A stretch of DNA of 64,000 nucleotides from Eretmocerus hayati (GCA_029851415.1 CM056743.1:77828186-77892185), one strand, 5' to 3'; positions 35,381-47,500 are shown, counted from the stretch's first letter. Translations and numbers: made by a program. The notes: generated by a model not told the origin, from the sequence alone.

Positions 35381-37522
35381 TTAGTTTAAATGCTCATCCC
35401 GAATAAGTGACTGATGAGTTTGAGATTCAACTAACAGCGATTGCAATCGTTCTATTTGCACTTGAGGTGCTCGTGTGTCTGGTGTGGTCGCGTGATTTTG
35501 TGGAGGATCACTGCAACCACCCGAATTCACATGGCCGGTATCTTCTTTATTGCACTGTGCAGCCTGGTCTTGCTTGTGATGACTGCGATAGTTTCTGCCG
35601 TTTCTACCCCTGCTTCGATAACCGTCGCGCCTTCCGCGATATCTTTTCGGGCGATCAATATATACTTCATCTTTCCCAAAATCTGACCTTAATTTTGGAC
35701 ACACTTTTGCCTCGTGACCCGGTTGATCGCAGTACTGACAGACGCATCGTGAATCTAAGAAACGCACACTTTTCTGATTAACCACTGGTGGAATCGGCTG
35801 CGAAAATGGATGAGAATCTTCTTGAACATTCGGAAAATGTTTGCGCTGTAACTCTGCCTGTTGCGCGATTCTTATCGCTTCACGTATGCTACCAGGCCGC
35901 TGAGTTCGCACTACGCTTTCGAGTTCTTTTCCAATACCGATGATGAATCGCGTCAAAGCTACCTCATCTGCGTCACGACAGCGAGATTCTTTCTCTGCAT
36001 TGGAATATTCTCTTTTCGATGCTGCTGAACTTTTGAATCTACCCAAGATCAGCTGAATTCTCGTTCCGTATCCTTCTATCGATTCATCATTTTGTTTTGC
36101 GGTTGCCTTCAATTCTGACATTATATCATCGAGGGAGTCCACTATAGTGAACTGCTCCTCTAAATCTTTCAAAAATTCTTCGACGGAATTATATGCAGTT
36201 ATTGTCGCTGCAAATAAATCTTTAGCTGTCCCGCGTAATTTGTTGGCGATGGCGATAAGAAGCATACGTCCCGATTCAAAATTCCCACATAATGATGCCG
36301 CATATCTCACGGCGCTGCAAAATGTTGCCAAGTCTTGAAAATTGCCATCAAACTCTTTTATATATTTCAGTGCTTTGAAAAAATTTGCATCTATTTCTGT
36401 TTTTGGGTTCATTTCCACAGAGTTATTTCGAGTCCACTGTTTCGATTGAATCTGATCAGTTTTGCGCACAGTCTGTGAATTTTGTACTGGTGCATAATCA
36501 ATCAAATTTGACTGAACATATGGGTGTGTTGAATCGAGAGTTTCGTGACGGCCCTGATTTTTATGTTCATTTGACTCCATGTGATGAGTATGTTGGGCTG
36601 TTTGATGACCATGTGAAGGTACACAATAATCATGAATAGGAAATTGGTGGCCCTGTTCTGTTTGGGCAATTCCAGTTTGATTTTTCGATTTGATTTGATT
36701 CCAAATTTTGTACATTTCAATGAGTTCTTGATAGCTGACTTCCTCGAAAATATTTTTCAATAAAGTTTCTTTGAGATCACAGTTAGGCTCGACGAATGGC
36801 TCACTAGACTTTTTATTGTGGTATGCTGGCAAATTTTGGGCAGAGGAATCTTGGAAACATTTTGATTGATGACTCGATGTATGTTGTATATTTTGTCTGT
36901 TGTGATCTGTGCTCATGGGGAGATCCCATGGAGTTAGTGGAAAAACTTGCTGTTGCTCATTTTGGTGTGAAATATTCTGAGATTTCGGGCGAGGAGAGGT
37001 CAGTCGACTTCGATCGTCAAGAAATGCATGTCCTAAATTTTGAACATTGCTCTCATAACCTCGAACCGAATCTCTTTCGTGAAGCGAATTTCGAACTGGG
37101 GAAAAATTTTGACACGTGTTATAAACATCCGTGGGAGGTTGTAAAATTCTGCAAGGAATAAGATTCCCATCTTTGTCCTTTCTGAATACTATCTCTGTGT
37201 ATGGCATAGCTTGGACTTCTACCCGTGTGGAATTTTGATTTGGTACTACTTTTGAGAAATTTTCACTGATCATGGGTTCAATTCCGCATCTTAGCTGCGA
37301 TTCAAAGCCAACGTGACGCATATGATTCTCTAGTGTATTAGAATGGCTCATTCGTGTCACATCTCTATCTCGCGAGTTGCTCGTATCGTTTGCATTGATT
37401 CCCCAAACTTCGTTCATCATACTTCGATCAAAACTGCAGTTTATTAAATCATGGTGACTATTAATGCTCATATTATAGCTTTGATCGAACATTTTTGTAA
37501 AATTACCGGTTGCTATTTGCAA
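35381..37522 (-). CDS. Gag of retroelement 1 (713 aa)
   Basis: Structural polyprotein of a Ty3/gypsy-like element, expected to assemble the cytoplasmic particle. The N-terminal ~370 residues are polar and rich in Asn, Gln, His and Ser. Residues ~375-590 match the capsid-like region of the other two gags in this window: an FDGN motif (equivalent to YDGNPD), then helices around LRGTAKDLF and SVEEFLKDLEEQF. One CCHC zinc knuckle, CQYCDQPGHEAKVC, lies near residue 595 and is followed by an Arg/Gly-rich RNA-binding stretch (RGRRDGYRSRGRNGRNYR). The frame is intact, which with the ~99% identical LTRs indicates recent activity. Its stop overlaps the frameshift site leading into pro. Low similarity to gag 2 and gag 3 marks a separate family. 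Confidence 0.85.
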   Translation of the reverse strand: MQIATGNFTKMFDQSYNMSINSHHDLINCSFDRSMMNEVWGINANDTSNSRDRDVTRMSHSNTLENHMRHVGFESQLRCGIEPMISENFSKVVPNQNSTRVEVQAMPYTEIVFRKDKDGNLIPCRILQPPTDVYNTCQNFSPVRNSLHERDSVRGYESNVQNLGHAFLDDRSRLTSPRPKSQNISHQNEQQQVFPLTPWDLPMSTDHNRQNIQHTSSHQSKCFQDSSAQNLPAYHNKKSSEPFVEPNCDLKETLLKNIFEEVSYQELIEMYKIWNQIKSKNQTGIAQTEQGHQFPIHDYCVPSHGHQTAQHTHHMESNEHKNQGRHETLDSTHPYVQSNLIDYAPVQNSQTVRKTDQIQSKQWTRNNSVEMNPKTEIDANFFKALKYIKEFDGNFQDLATFCSAVRYAASLCGNFESGRMLLIAIANKLRGTAKDLFAATITAYNSVEEFLKDLEEQFTIVDSLDDIMSELKATAKQNDESIEGYGTRIQLILGRFKSSAASKREYSNAEKESRCRDADEVALTRFIIGIGKELESVVRTQRPGSIREAIRIAQQAELQRKHFPNVQEDSHPFSQPIPPVVNQKSVRFLDSRCVCQYCDQPGHEAKVCPKLRSDFGKDEVYIDRPKRYRGRRDGYRSRGRNGRNYRSHHKQDQAAQCNKEDTGHVNSGGCSDPPQNHATTPDTRAPQVQIERLQSLLVESQTHQSLIRDEHLN
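35384..35390 (-). promoter_or_regulatory. -1 ribosomal frameshift slippery site T TTA AAC (retroelement 1)
   Basis: The last gag codons read CAT TTA AAC TAA. The heptamer T TTA AAC is in the exact X XXY YYZ phase and is followed at once by the gag stop. A -1 slip reads TTT AAA CTA and continues without a stop into the protease ORF. TTTAAAC is one of the best-known efficient slippery heptamers. The same heptamer in the same phase occurs in retroelement 3 (63093-63099). Confidence 0.8.
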
Positions 37523-38036
37523 AGTGGCAGTTTGAGTTGATGTATCACTAATCTTCGATCTCTTTCGAATTTTGGTTCAGAATTTCGCTTCGGGAATATA
37601 TGCTAACGTGAAACAGAGCACTGTATGGGATAAGAGTGAAATAAGTCAGATGTATTTACGTCAACGAGCGGCTGCCATTGACCCTGATGTTGATGGCTAC
37701 GATAAGCTGCGTGAATGTGCACGGCCAGCAGAAAAGTTAGGCAGGCTGCTCGGTGGTAAATTCCGAAGCGACGGGTTGGACTTCGATGGCTCTCTGCTGA
37801 TGTCTGGGCGGGCGGGTGGGCACGTATTGAAGATCAGCTTGGCAGGTTTGCGGCTTGGCTGGATTCTGCTTTCCTCAACTCCTTATCTTCTCTCTTCGTC
37901 ACTTCTAATTTTCCACGACACTCTCGCAAAATTGCAGAACCCGAAAAATTTTTCACAAGAAAACTTTTCTTACTTTTTCAGAAAAAAAATAATTTTAACT
38001 CGCGGGAAACTACCCCACCTAGCACCAAAAGAGGGA
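37523..38036 (-). other. Retroelement 1 leader, with possible primer-binding site
   Basis: About 510 bp between the 5' LTR and gag. At 38027-38010 the minus strand reads TGGTGCTAGGTGGGGTAG, which begins TGG as a tRNA-primed site must, nine bases after the LTR end. The primer tRNA is not identified. The other two elements have TGGTG sites three bases after their LTRs. I see no gene here. Confidence 0.5.
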
Positions 38037-38326
38037 TGTAACGTGGTGAGGGGTTCAAGTCTCCAGATAGAACACGAGTTTCAGTAAATGCGTGACTTTA
38101 ATATAAGAGATAATTAAGAAGTGAGAGAGAGTGTGTGGATGGGTAGATTGGTCAGAGCGGTCTGCCGCGGCGAGGTCCGTCGTCCGCGACGATGGGTCCG
38201 CGACGCGACATCGCACTTGGTGAAGAAACGGGCGAAGCTCCGTCAGAAACGCTGACGGTGCACCTGGTGCATCGTCAGGTGACGGGGAGAGGCGCGAGCC
38301 AGAGGCTCGAGACTCACCACGTCACA
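38037..38326 (-). repeat. Retroelement 1, intact 5' LTR (290 bp)
   Basis: In element orientation it runs TGTGACGTGG...CACGTTACA, with a 14-bp imperfect terminal inverted repeat (TGTRACGTGGTGAG). It contains two short palindromes (CGTCAG-AAAC-GCTGACG; GACGGTGCACC-TGGTGCATCGTC) and a minus-strand TATA-like TATATTAA at 38105-38098. The outer flank ATCC (38327-38330) is one side of the target duplication. Confidence 0.8.
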
Positions 38327-38950
38327 ATCCAACTATTCTCAACTTTTGCAACCTATAGTATGTTCCAAAGCAACTTATAGTGCACAGACAAGTATCTGAT
38401 TAGTTCTGAAAGAAATTCTGTCTCTCAAGATCTAAGTTCCACTTTACGAAGAGATCGGTGCTAAATGCCATGCTATATATTGATGTCCTGGCTCCACTGT
38501 TCAACTTAGAGAGTTGAAATTTTATATTGTAGTATAGATCCCCATAGAGAAAGATGTAGTATGATTAGTTTTGGGCTACTGCTGATTTTTCAAAAAAGTT
38601 GTCGTAAACACCTATTCTCACTTCCCTCTGGGAACGAGTAGAGAAAAATGTTAAACTACCTAGCTCTTTGATTATTGATCCAACTATTCTCAACTTTTGC
38701 AACCTAATATAGTATGTTCCGAAGCAACTTATAGTGCACAGACAAGTATCTGATTAGTTCTGAAAGAAATTTTGTCTCTCAAGATCTAAATTGCACTTTA
38801 CGAGGATATCGGTGATAACTGCAATGCTATATATTGATGTCCTGGCCTCATTGTTCAACTTGGAGAGCTGAAATTCTGTATGACAGTGTAGATTCTCATA
38901 AGAGATGATGTAGTATGGTTCCTTTTGGGCTAATGCTGATTTTTGTGAAA
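38327..38950 (+). repeat. Z tandem repeat, second locus
   Basis: One complete ~355-bp unit (38327-38681) and most of another, in the orientation opposite to 16745-17515. The unit junction GATTATTGATCCAACTATTC near 38670-38690 is the empty version of the retroelement 1 target site. Confidence 0.75.
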
Positions 38951-39339
38951 ATTTGTTTTTCATATTTTTTTTTTATGACCAAAATATATTTTCTGATAAA
39001 GTGATGTGTGGGTTGAGCTGTCATTTCAATCAAGTTTGAGATTCATGTACAGTAGCAACTAGTATGTTTGCAGAAGTGAATGTACTTTATATCAGAAGTG
39101 AAAACTATATGAACAAAGCTGTTGGGTGACTGCTTTTGGAGAAATCATTGTCAGAACTTAAGTAAGGTCTCAACAAGGGAAGTATTCATTTAGTATAACT
39201 ATTCCCAAAATTCTCTTAGCATTAGCCTCCTCAGAAGAACTGAAGAGCTCCTACCGAAAGCCTAATTTTACTACCCTAAACAGATTTGAATTGATTGATA
39301 TAGAGCTTTCTAGAATTTTTGCTTCCTCCTATATCATCC

Positions 39340-39510
39340 GTGTATTACGCACACAATTTCACAAAAGCCCAGCGAGGGAGCGCATTCGCCCGTCCGTGTG
39401 TCGTTCTTCTATACATTTTGTGAGACCAGTTTTGCGCCTCCTATGCTTTAACATGTAACTCACACCATTTCACAAAAGCCCAACTCGGTTGAGCGCTTCC
39501 GCTTGTCCGT
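39340..39510. repeat. Short tandem duplication, 111-bp spacing
   Basis: ATTTCACAAAAGCCCA occurs at 39356 and 39467, each followed by similar GAGCGC...CCGTGTG sequence. Confidence 0.6.
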
Positions 39511-42297
39511 GTGATCATTGTTAGAGCTGAGATGGCCGTGGTGTCCCTAGACTTGAAGAAATTCTCCATGCATAGGGAATAATTTTTATGCCACTCATTT
39601 AGTCTTTAAACGGACTTTGTTCATAACTTCGACGTAATTTTATTCTCCAACCTCCCTCCAAAAGTTGTTGTTTTTCAATTTTGACTATGATTATTGTGTT
39701 ATTTCTATTGAAACGCTCGCTTTATTGATGTGATTTAGGCTTATATTTGTAATATCTCGATGTTGATTGCTCAAATTCGTTCAGGGAAACTCTGGCCGTA
39801 ACCTTCAATCGTAAGTCTCCCGGTTGCTACGCCGACTCATTTTGTTTCAGTCGTGTTAGTTCATTTATTACGAAATAAAGCCATCTTATGCGAAGGATAA
39901 TTCAAAAGCCCGCCCTGTTATTTCAACTCCAACGCCATTTGTGGTCATGCGCAAAAACTATGGCTGGGTGACGCCTACGCAGCTGCCCCGGCGCGCATTT
40001 GTGGCTTGCAGCGTTCTACTTGTTGCTTATAGCTGCCTCGATTGAGTGACATGACTATTTATCGTGTATATAAGTGCTCGGAATTTTGAATAATTCTGAA
40101 ATCGGGTTCTTCACTCAACGTGACTCTTTATGATTTGTTGGAGGATGCGATTTGAGAGAGACGTGAACTAAAAAACTATTACACGGGACCATGCTCTTTG
40201 ACGAGGTTATATTCCTTCTCATGATACCGTCTCGCGAAAGTGAGAGAGATGGAGAGAGTTGCATCGTGAGCTAGTGCTTCTAGGTGGGGAAAGTCAGAAT
40301 TGTGCGGTGATTCTCAGTTTTATCGAGTGTTGCGCGCGCATCGTCAAGCAATCGCCTGAGGCACGTCGCTTTGCGGGAAGGCCACAGAAACGGATCGCTG
40401 CGCGGTTTCTGGACTGAGTGATGTGTATGCTGAAATACAATCCGTATTTGTAATTCAGTGATTGGTGGATCGCGTGTTTTAATAATACAATGGACTAACT
40501 CCAGTAATACGTGATTGATGAAAAGATGATGGCAATCTTCTACGCAAATACGATTTTTCATCGAATATTTTGTGCAAAAGGAGCAATCTCAAACGTACCA
40601 TTACGCTTTTTTCGGCAATTCAAATATTGTGAATTATCATTATATGTCATACACTGTTCCTCTTGATGAGTGAGATGCAGTGACAGATCGTGCAATAAAT
40701 TCCTCATTTGCTTGATTAACCTCCCTTTTTTTGGGATTATTCTTGAGCCTTTGCCCTCCAGCCCTCCTCGCGTTACGAAAAGTTGAAATACTGCTAATGC
40801 CTACACTTTTATAGAACTTTTCATTCAAAAATCTTCCCTCATTTATGATGAGACTTTCTAAGTATATTTTTGATGCCACGAACCTGAGTTTAGATTGAGG
40901 CATATGATTCTTTTGCCTGCTTCTGCTCGAATCATTCTTATTATACGAGAATCAGAATTTGCAGAGTGTCTGTTGGGTTAGTCCACATCCCGTAAGAGCG
41001 ACCATTAATTGCTTCGTAAGTATATGAATAGACCCCTGGACTTTTCTCGTGGATCATCATATTCGCAGCCATTTTGACGAGCAAACTTCAGACTGAAACC
41101 TCTGTTTTATTCAATTTATATCGTTGGAAACAATTACGAATGTATTCGTACGTCAAATTTATTCCAAGAGGTTTCAGTATTTTAGTTCTCTTTCGAGCCA
41201 AAGATCAATCCAGGCGAATCAAACCATATGAAATAATACCTTTTATTCTCCTCTGTTAGTTCCAAAATGAGTTTGGGAATGATCCATTATTTGTTTCAGA
41301 AATCATTGGTATAAGATCGAGTAGCCATCTATCGATTTTATCTTTGTAGGATCTGTGATTTTGTAATGTATATGTAGATCACCGACAAATAGAAGAATTG
41401 ATTAATCCTCAGTCGAGATAGAAAGTGGCGTCCGTTCGCCGCATTTAAAAAAAAAATTAGAATATAGATTCCCTTATAGAAATCAACCTATTGACCACCC
41501 ATGCGTCTGTTATTATTAATTAACAGTACTGAAAATCCCAACCATTTTGGATAATCTACTCAAAGTATGTTATCTTTGGAAACCATGGAAGGACGTCGAT
41601 GCTCATTTGTCAGGGTCATGACGTGACGCACTACTGAATAATCTCGAATGCATTTCAAAATTATAAGACAAAATTATAAGATAAAATTATAATCATAATG
41701 AAATTATTGTATCCATTAATCTTCAGTAGAATGGACGAGAGGAAATCCTGAGATCTAGTTCGACACAGATCTCTCCAAAAATCGAGTAATCTATCTGATT
41801 CAAACCGCCAAGGACTGGTAAGTTATAGTTTCGATCACCGAATGGATGGAGGTGAGATTATCAACTTGCCTCTTCATTATTGTTTGAGGCAAGAATGACC
41901 CGGAGTTTCCCACGAGCACTGAAACAAACTTTGCTAGTAATTGGTAGGTCAATCGAAATTCGTCTGCAACACCCAGCTAGATTTTTCACCTGCTTTGTGA
42001 TGTAGCCACATCAAAGCTTCGCTCTCTATTTCTTCCCGTAACATATCATATTGACATAAATATTGGTATTCTACTCCGCGCGGCAACCAGAGGAATATAT
42101 AGTGTGAATAATCCACCTCTCTTGAAGGTTGAGTTATTTGAAATATTTTGGAGTCAGATTAGTATATTGTTAGTTCTGTTTCACTGTCGATTTATCCCAT
42201 CTTCAGCAGCTTCATTTTCCGCAATCACCCTTTGGGTCTGCGGTAAAATCACCTGGCGTTTTATATTTTCATTGTGGCGAGTTTCGCGACCAAGTCA

Positions 42298-42552
42298 TAT
42301 CGAAAAACACTGATTTAATTTCCGTGAGCGAGATGATTCACCCCAGCAGATACTCCAATCACACTCTTTTATGAGCACTGTTTTGGCCATCATCTGCTCC
42401 AATATATCCACGCTATTCAGCGTTCTATCAAGAAACACCGGTTTGATTTTTGTAAGCGAGATGATACACCCTAGCAGATACTCCAGTCACACTCCTCTAT
42501 GAGCACTGTTCTGGCCATCATCTGCACTAATATATCCACGCTATATAGCGTT
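42298..42552. repeat. Two-copy tandem duplication, 128 bp
   Basis: The two halves share AGATGAT-CACC-AGCAGATACTCC and ATATATCCACGCTAT; the matching points AGATGAT are at 42331 and 42459. Confidence 0.75.
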
Positions 42553-43983
42553 CTGTGTATCCTAAAGATACAGCGACTGACTCAAGTCACCACTCTTGAG
42601 TTCAACTCGATACCTCAAGCATCTCAGTGAGCTGACTCATTAACGACTTACAGAGCTGGGGAAATCGTCCGTGAAGCAGATTTTCTAGACTATTAGTACC
42701 TGAGGAATTTGCGAAAAGGACATGGACTATCCACCGATATATTTTCTGCTGCTTTATTGTATCATTTTGTTCGTATAAATTTTCTTCGAACTTTGACGCA
42801 ACAAATGCATCCTAATTATCATTGGTTCCCACAAAACCCAGATGAGCTTGCTTCCCATTTCATTATTGATGAGTGAGGTAATCAACCGTTTGAATCCCAC
42901 GTCCATTCAATTTCCGGTAAACTAATATCTCATGAGTCAATTTCACTCAATGAAACGAAATGTATCTATCCGAGGCAGTAATTAGGGATTTATGAACCTC
43001 CTTTCGTCCATACAAGTGACTCTTACAGGAGTTTTGGAGGAATATCGTGCTCTATTCAGTACCAAAATGAATCAGATTGCATCGAATTCATGGATTGTGT
43101 TATATAAGAGGTTGTGCGCATGAGTGTTTTTTTTTAGCCTCGATAACTTTTTTTCATTTAATCAACGAGTGACTATGGTTTTTAAATATTTTGATGTCAG
43201 AAGCTGTCAATTAATTTGTGATCTCGTATTGTAAGAGCATGAATAGTTCCGCGTAATCAAATCAATCAACAATGATCGATTACAATATACCCCGGGATAA
43301 TTCGAATAGCTCATTCGATTTATAATTCATATTTTTGTCCTCAATTTTTGTTTATAACTTCTATGAAAATTATTCTGGATATTGACGAATTATAAGCAAC
43401 TTCAATAATTGTATGATTGCGTATTTCGTTAGAACCAAATGCCCTCTCAGAAGCGAAATTATCATATTACACCATCCGGTGTTGATAATCCTAATGGTTC
43501 CTCTTTCACTATTGGTAAGATACATTTTCGATCTTGCATCCCGTTTGATGGGGTCAGTACTCGATCATAATGCTCTGGCAACCTTTTTGCATAGCCTCGA
43601 CCATATTGACCCCCACGCTCATATTTAGATAACACGTTTTGATTCAATTTACTGCCCGCTATGTGTACGATATCAATTTAGAACCAGTGTGGGTCCGACC
43701 ACGTGAAAGATGCAGCTTATTCCCTTAGCATCGTTATTTTCTCAATGATGTCTCCCAGAATTAATTTATAACACTATTTTCTCAGCATGAATTACTAATA
43801 TTTCTATAGCCCATTCAATATTGGTTTTCCAGCCACAAGCTCTGAACCCTAGTGGCTCAAAGCCACAATAATCTTTCAAGTGTGTCAATCTCAACCATTT
43901 GAACTATTAAAGAAAATCTGTGCCTCTGACCACAATACTTGCTGGTGTAGTGGTTAAAGTCCCTTGAGAAATCACAGAGTTTG

Positions 43984-44340
43984 TGTGTTCTGGCAACATT
44001 GCTCTGTTACAGTACGTTCTAATCGCACAAACAATCTAACTGATGAGTGAGTGGGTTCTAACCACGTTACTCTGTTTCAGTGAGTTCTAACCTTCCTAAT
44101 AATCTGATTTGAGAGTGAGTGGGTTCTACCCACATTGCTCTCTGTTTCAAAATGGGTTCTGACCTTCCTAATAATCTGACTCAAGAGTGAGTGGGTTCTA
44201 ACCACATTTTTCTCTGTTCTATCAAGCTCTGACCTCCTAAATAATCCAACTGATGAGTGAGTGGGTTCTAACCACATTACTCTTTTTCATCGTGGGTTCT
44301 AACCACTCCGATAATTGCCCAAAATATGCGTAGTTTCTAA
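43984..44340. repeat. Minisatellite, ~67-bp unit
   Basis: About four and a half units built on GAGTGAGTGGGTTCTAACCAC followed by a variable CTCTGTTTC stretch and TAATAATCTGA. It lies just beyond the 3' end of gag 2. Confidence 0.75.
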
Positions 44341-44597
44341 CCACATAATGACTGGGAAGAAGACGTGCTGGTTTCAGTCTATTTCTAATATCTTCATGGT
44401 TTATACATTGTAGATTTCAAGCATTCGAATAATTTCTGAAAGAAGGGATTTTCAGCCATGAGGAAATTTGTCAGCTGAGGTTTAACAATTGAACTGAGCG
44501 CTCTCGACATCCATCTAGTCGATGTGCCCGTCATGATGATGTTCATGGGGCGTTACTGAATTTCCTCCACGCGATTGCCCGTGAGATGGTTGCTCTT

Positions 44598-47500
44598 TTA
44601 CTTTTGATTGGAAAAGTTTGTACCGTCATCATTTAAGTTTTCATCGTTATTCTGACGTCTGGAATCTTTTGAATGTTTATGGTTGAGCGGAAGAGCTCGT
44701 GGTGGCTTTTTCATATTGTTTTCGCGATTATCCCTATAATGACTTAGATAAGGGCTCGTGTAGTTGTGGCGAAAATATCCGCGTCTCTTAGTGTCATTAT
44801 TCTGATCAGTATCTGAATTATTTCTATAGGGGTTCGTATTTCCATCCTCACAATTGGTCATTTGATTTCCGCCATTTTGGTGGTTGTCGTGATGTGGTGC
44901 ATCAGCTCTAGAGTTGCCTCGCCTGGCGTTATATCTATTCCCTGGCCTATCAGAAGAGGAGTTGTAACGCGCTAGAATGTCCCGCCGCTTCCGTGCTACC
45001 TCTATCTGACATTTTGAAATGAAACCTAGTTGAATTGCATCTTCTAAAGAGCGACATTCATTCAAATCGTGTCCACGTATATGACAATAATTACAAAATT
45101 TTGAGTCTCGGATTTTCTTTGAGCAGTCTTCACTACAATGTCCTAGGCCGTGACAATAATTACATTCGACCCGTGTCCGAGAATATTGGGTAGTCAGGAT
45201 TGACGCCATTTTGGCGACTGATGCGCCTGAACTGTCATACCGACTCATACTCCGATCTAGGTTTCGCGGTTCATTTTCAAAAATATTGCCGGAGTCAATT
45301 GATTGTATTAATGATCGGCATCCGTTCAAATCGTGACCGTTCTTCCCACAATATCTGCAAAATTTAGTATCCCAATCTTCTGGGCATCGGCGTTCGAAAT
45401 GTCCTTCCACGTGACAACACCTACATTCGCTTGTTACTGAAGCTCGTTTTACTGATATTGATCCAATTGGTTGGGATGTACTCACAGTCAGTTTTCTCAA
45501 CTTCTCTTCAACAAGCGTGTCCACGAGTGCCGGTATCGTACCTCTACTCATCTCAGGGCTACTCATACTTGAAAATACCGAACGAGCACTTGTTTTGTTC
45601 TCGAAGTTTATCGCCTGTGAGATTGCCTCATGTAAAGTCTTGGGATTTGTCGATCTGACTTGGTGCTCTAATGCTCCCGAAAGACCGAGAAGAAATTGCT
45701 GCAGGGCCTCACTATTCGCGTTGTTTTTATACGTTTTTCGCTCCCAATTTTTGAGTTTTTGATCCGAGTCATAGACATTGAGTAAACGGCCATGGAGCTT
45801 TTGAACGCGCAAGCCGTAATCCCCTGCACTTTCGTTTTCTCTTTGCTGTACTAGTTTTAACTCCGATAATTCTCTGTCTGCACCCCCTACACCGCTATAT
45901 TGGGTAGTCATATCGGCTAATAATCTCTCCACAGATGAGTACTGCGTCAATCTCGCAGTGTAACCCTCGGCTGCGCGACCCTTGAGTTTACTTGCTAGTG
46001 TTGAAAGGACCCACGGTTCTGAGTGTGGACCGTATTCGTCGACCACATATCTGACGGACTGGCAGAAAAGTGCTAACATGTCTGGATTACCATCGTAAGG
46101 AGGAATTTGATTTAAAGCTTGATTGAGCGTTAATCGAAATTTAGAGCCTACCTGGCGATCTGGGTTAGACTGAGCCATCGCTCCTCGCGATTCCGAACGG
46201 CGAACTCGAACGTTCGAATCGGATTTCCTGTCACTCGTCTCTTCTCGACTGTATCTGTCGTATTTTGATGAATTTCTCGGGTATTCGTGCGAGTCATCGT
46301 CACTATCGGTATTGGAAGTTTCGGTCTCTGTAGAGTACGATCGTTCAGAGTGTCGGTGTTTCTTACTCCGTTTAGATTCATTGATAAGTTTATCCCGACG
46401 CGAACGGTTGGATCGGTGCGGTTTTTCATAGGTTTGGTCATCAAAGTTAGATTCCTCTGCGCTTTCATTGTCATAATGTCTATTTTGTCCACGTGAGCGT
46501 CGTTTGGTTCGATTTTCAAACGACGATTTTTCTATATTACGTTTACGTGGCTTTTCGTACTCTCCGGATTGCTCGATTTGGTCTGATTTCCTTAAATAAT
46601 GCATCTCAGCGTCAAGGCTCCCGGTGAGCGGTCGGCCGGCGGTCTTATTAGATTTTGAATAATGCATCTCCGCATCTTGACTGTTAGGAAGTCGTTGGCG
46701 GGCAATCTTTCGCGTTTCCGCATCGGCGCTCTCGATGAGCTGATCACGGAACATAGGCCTACTTATCCTATGCAATTCAGTACCGACCCTATGCGGCCGA
46801 TTCCTGAAGCGCGACCCTATGTCCTCATGCATGGAGCAAGGGTCCTGGCCATCATACCTCTGCGACTCAGCATCTTGGCCCCCGAATGGCCGTTGGCTGG
46901 ATCTATAATCAAACCGCCTTTGCAATCCATCATCACTGACGAGAGGCCACGGGTATTCTCCCGGCATTGTATATTCAGTTAAGCCCGTAGATTTTCCAGT
47001 ATTATTATCATTAGAGTTCCGCGTATCTGATTCACGTTTGTTAAGTATTTCGTTATTTTGTATTTGTCCGTCGTATCGCGAGGATTCCGCGAATATTCGT
47101 TCTGCTCGAAATTGATCATAATCATTATTGTCGGGCATATCCCCCACTTTTACACGCGCCCCGTTCGAATTTTGTGTTTGTTCCAGAAATTCCCTCAAGT
47201 CCATCAATATCGTTATCTCCCCATCATCGAAATATTCGGCTTCCGTCGAAAGCATTTGACTCAAGTCGCGTAGGGCAATTTCCATGTGGAATCCCCCTGG
47301 CTGCTGTAGTCCCCTATCTGCAGCTACGAGTGCAAAAGTGACCTTTTCGGCCTTGGGGTCTCCTTCAATTGATCGTTGCGCGAAATATTTTTTCATTCGA
47401 GCAACCCCGTTCACTTCGGTAATGCTCATAGTATTGGAGGCCTCGGCGCCTCTTACAGAATCACTCCTTGAATTATTTTCAATTGACATATCAGAAACAT

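Larger units (their letters stand above)
28578..38326 (-). mobile_element. Retroelement 1: LTR, gag, pro; no RT or integrase seen
   Basis: Minus-strand LTR element with LTRs of 290 bp (38037-38326 and, in two pieces, 28578-28713 plus 16589-16744). Three mismatches in 290 aligned bases indicate a young insertion. It went into the Z repeat with the 4-bp duplication ATCC (38327-38330, and complementary at 16745-16748). Order in element direction: 5' LTR, possible primer-binding site, gag (37522-35381), -1 frameshift site, pro ORF (35318-32853), then 4.1 kb non-coding to the 3' LTR. Lack of reverse transcriptase and integrase suggests a trans-mobilised element, like the terminal-repeat GAG elements known from plants but with a protease. 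Confidence 0.75.
38951..43983. other. Unassigned AT-rich region without recognisable genes
   Basis: Five kb with no ORF above about 93 codons and no recognisable protein. Two minus-strand stretches (40903-40640 and 40561-40280) lie close together, but I cannot link them by a convincing splice or similarity. Two short tandem duplications are listed separately. The region may contain the decayed 3' end of retroelement 2 or host intergenic DNA; I cannot tell. Confidence 0.5.

Noticed and set aside
37572..38087. 171-codon plus-strand frame
   Set aside because: It covers the leader and LTR end of retroelement 1 in antisense; no domain recognised.
38037..38326. Interpretation of the 290-bp element as a MITE because of its TIR-like ends
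   Set aside because: The 4-bp ATCC duplication is found only when both LTR copies are taken as ends of one insertion, and gag and pro lie between them in a consistent orientation; an LTR explains all of this.
40280..40903. Possible two-exon minus-strand gene
   Set aside because: Two frames of 87 and 93 codons lie close together, but no convincing splice pair, similarity or compositional signal supports them.
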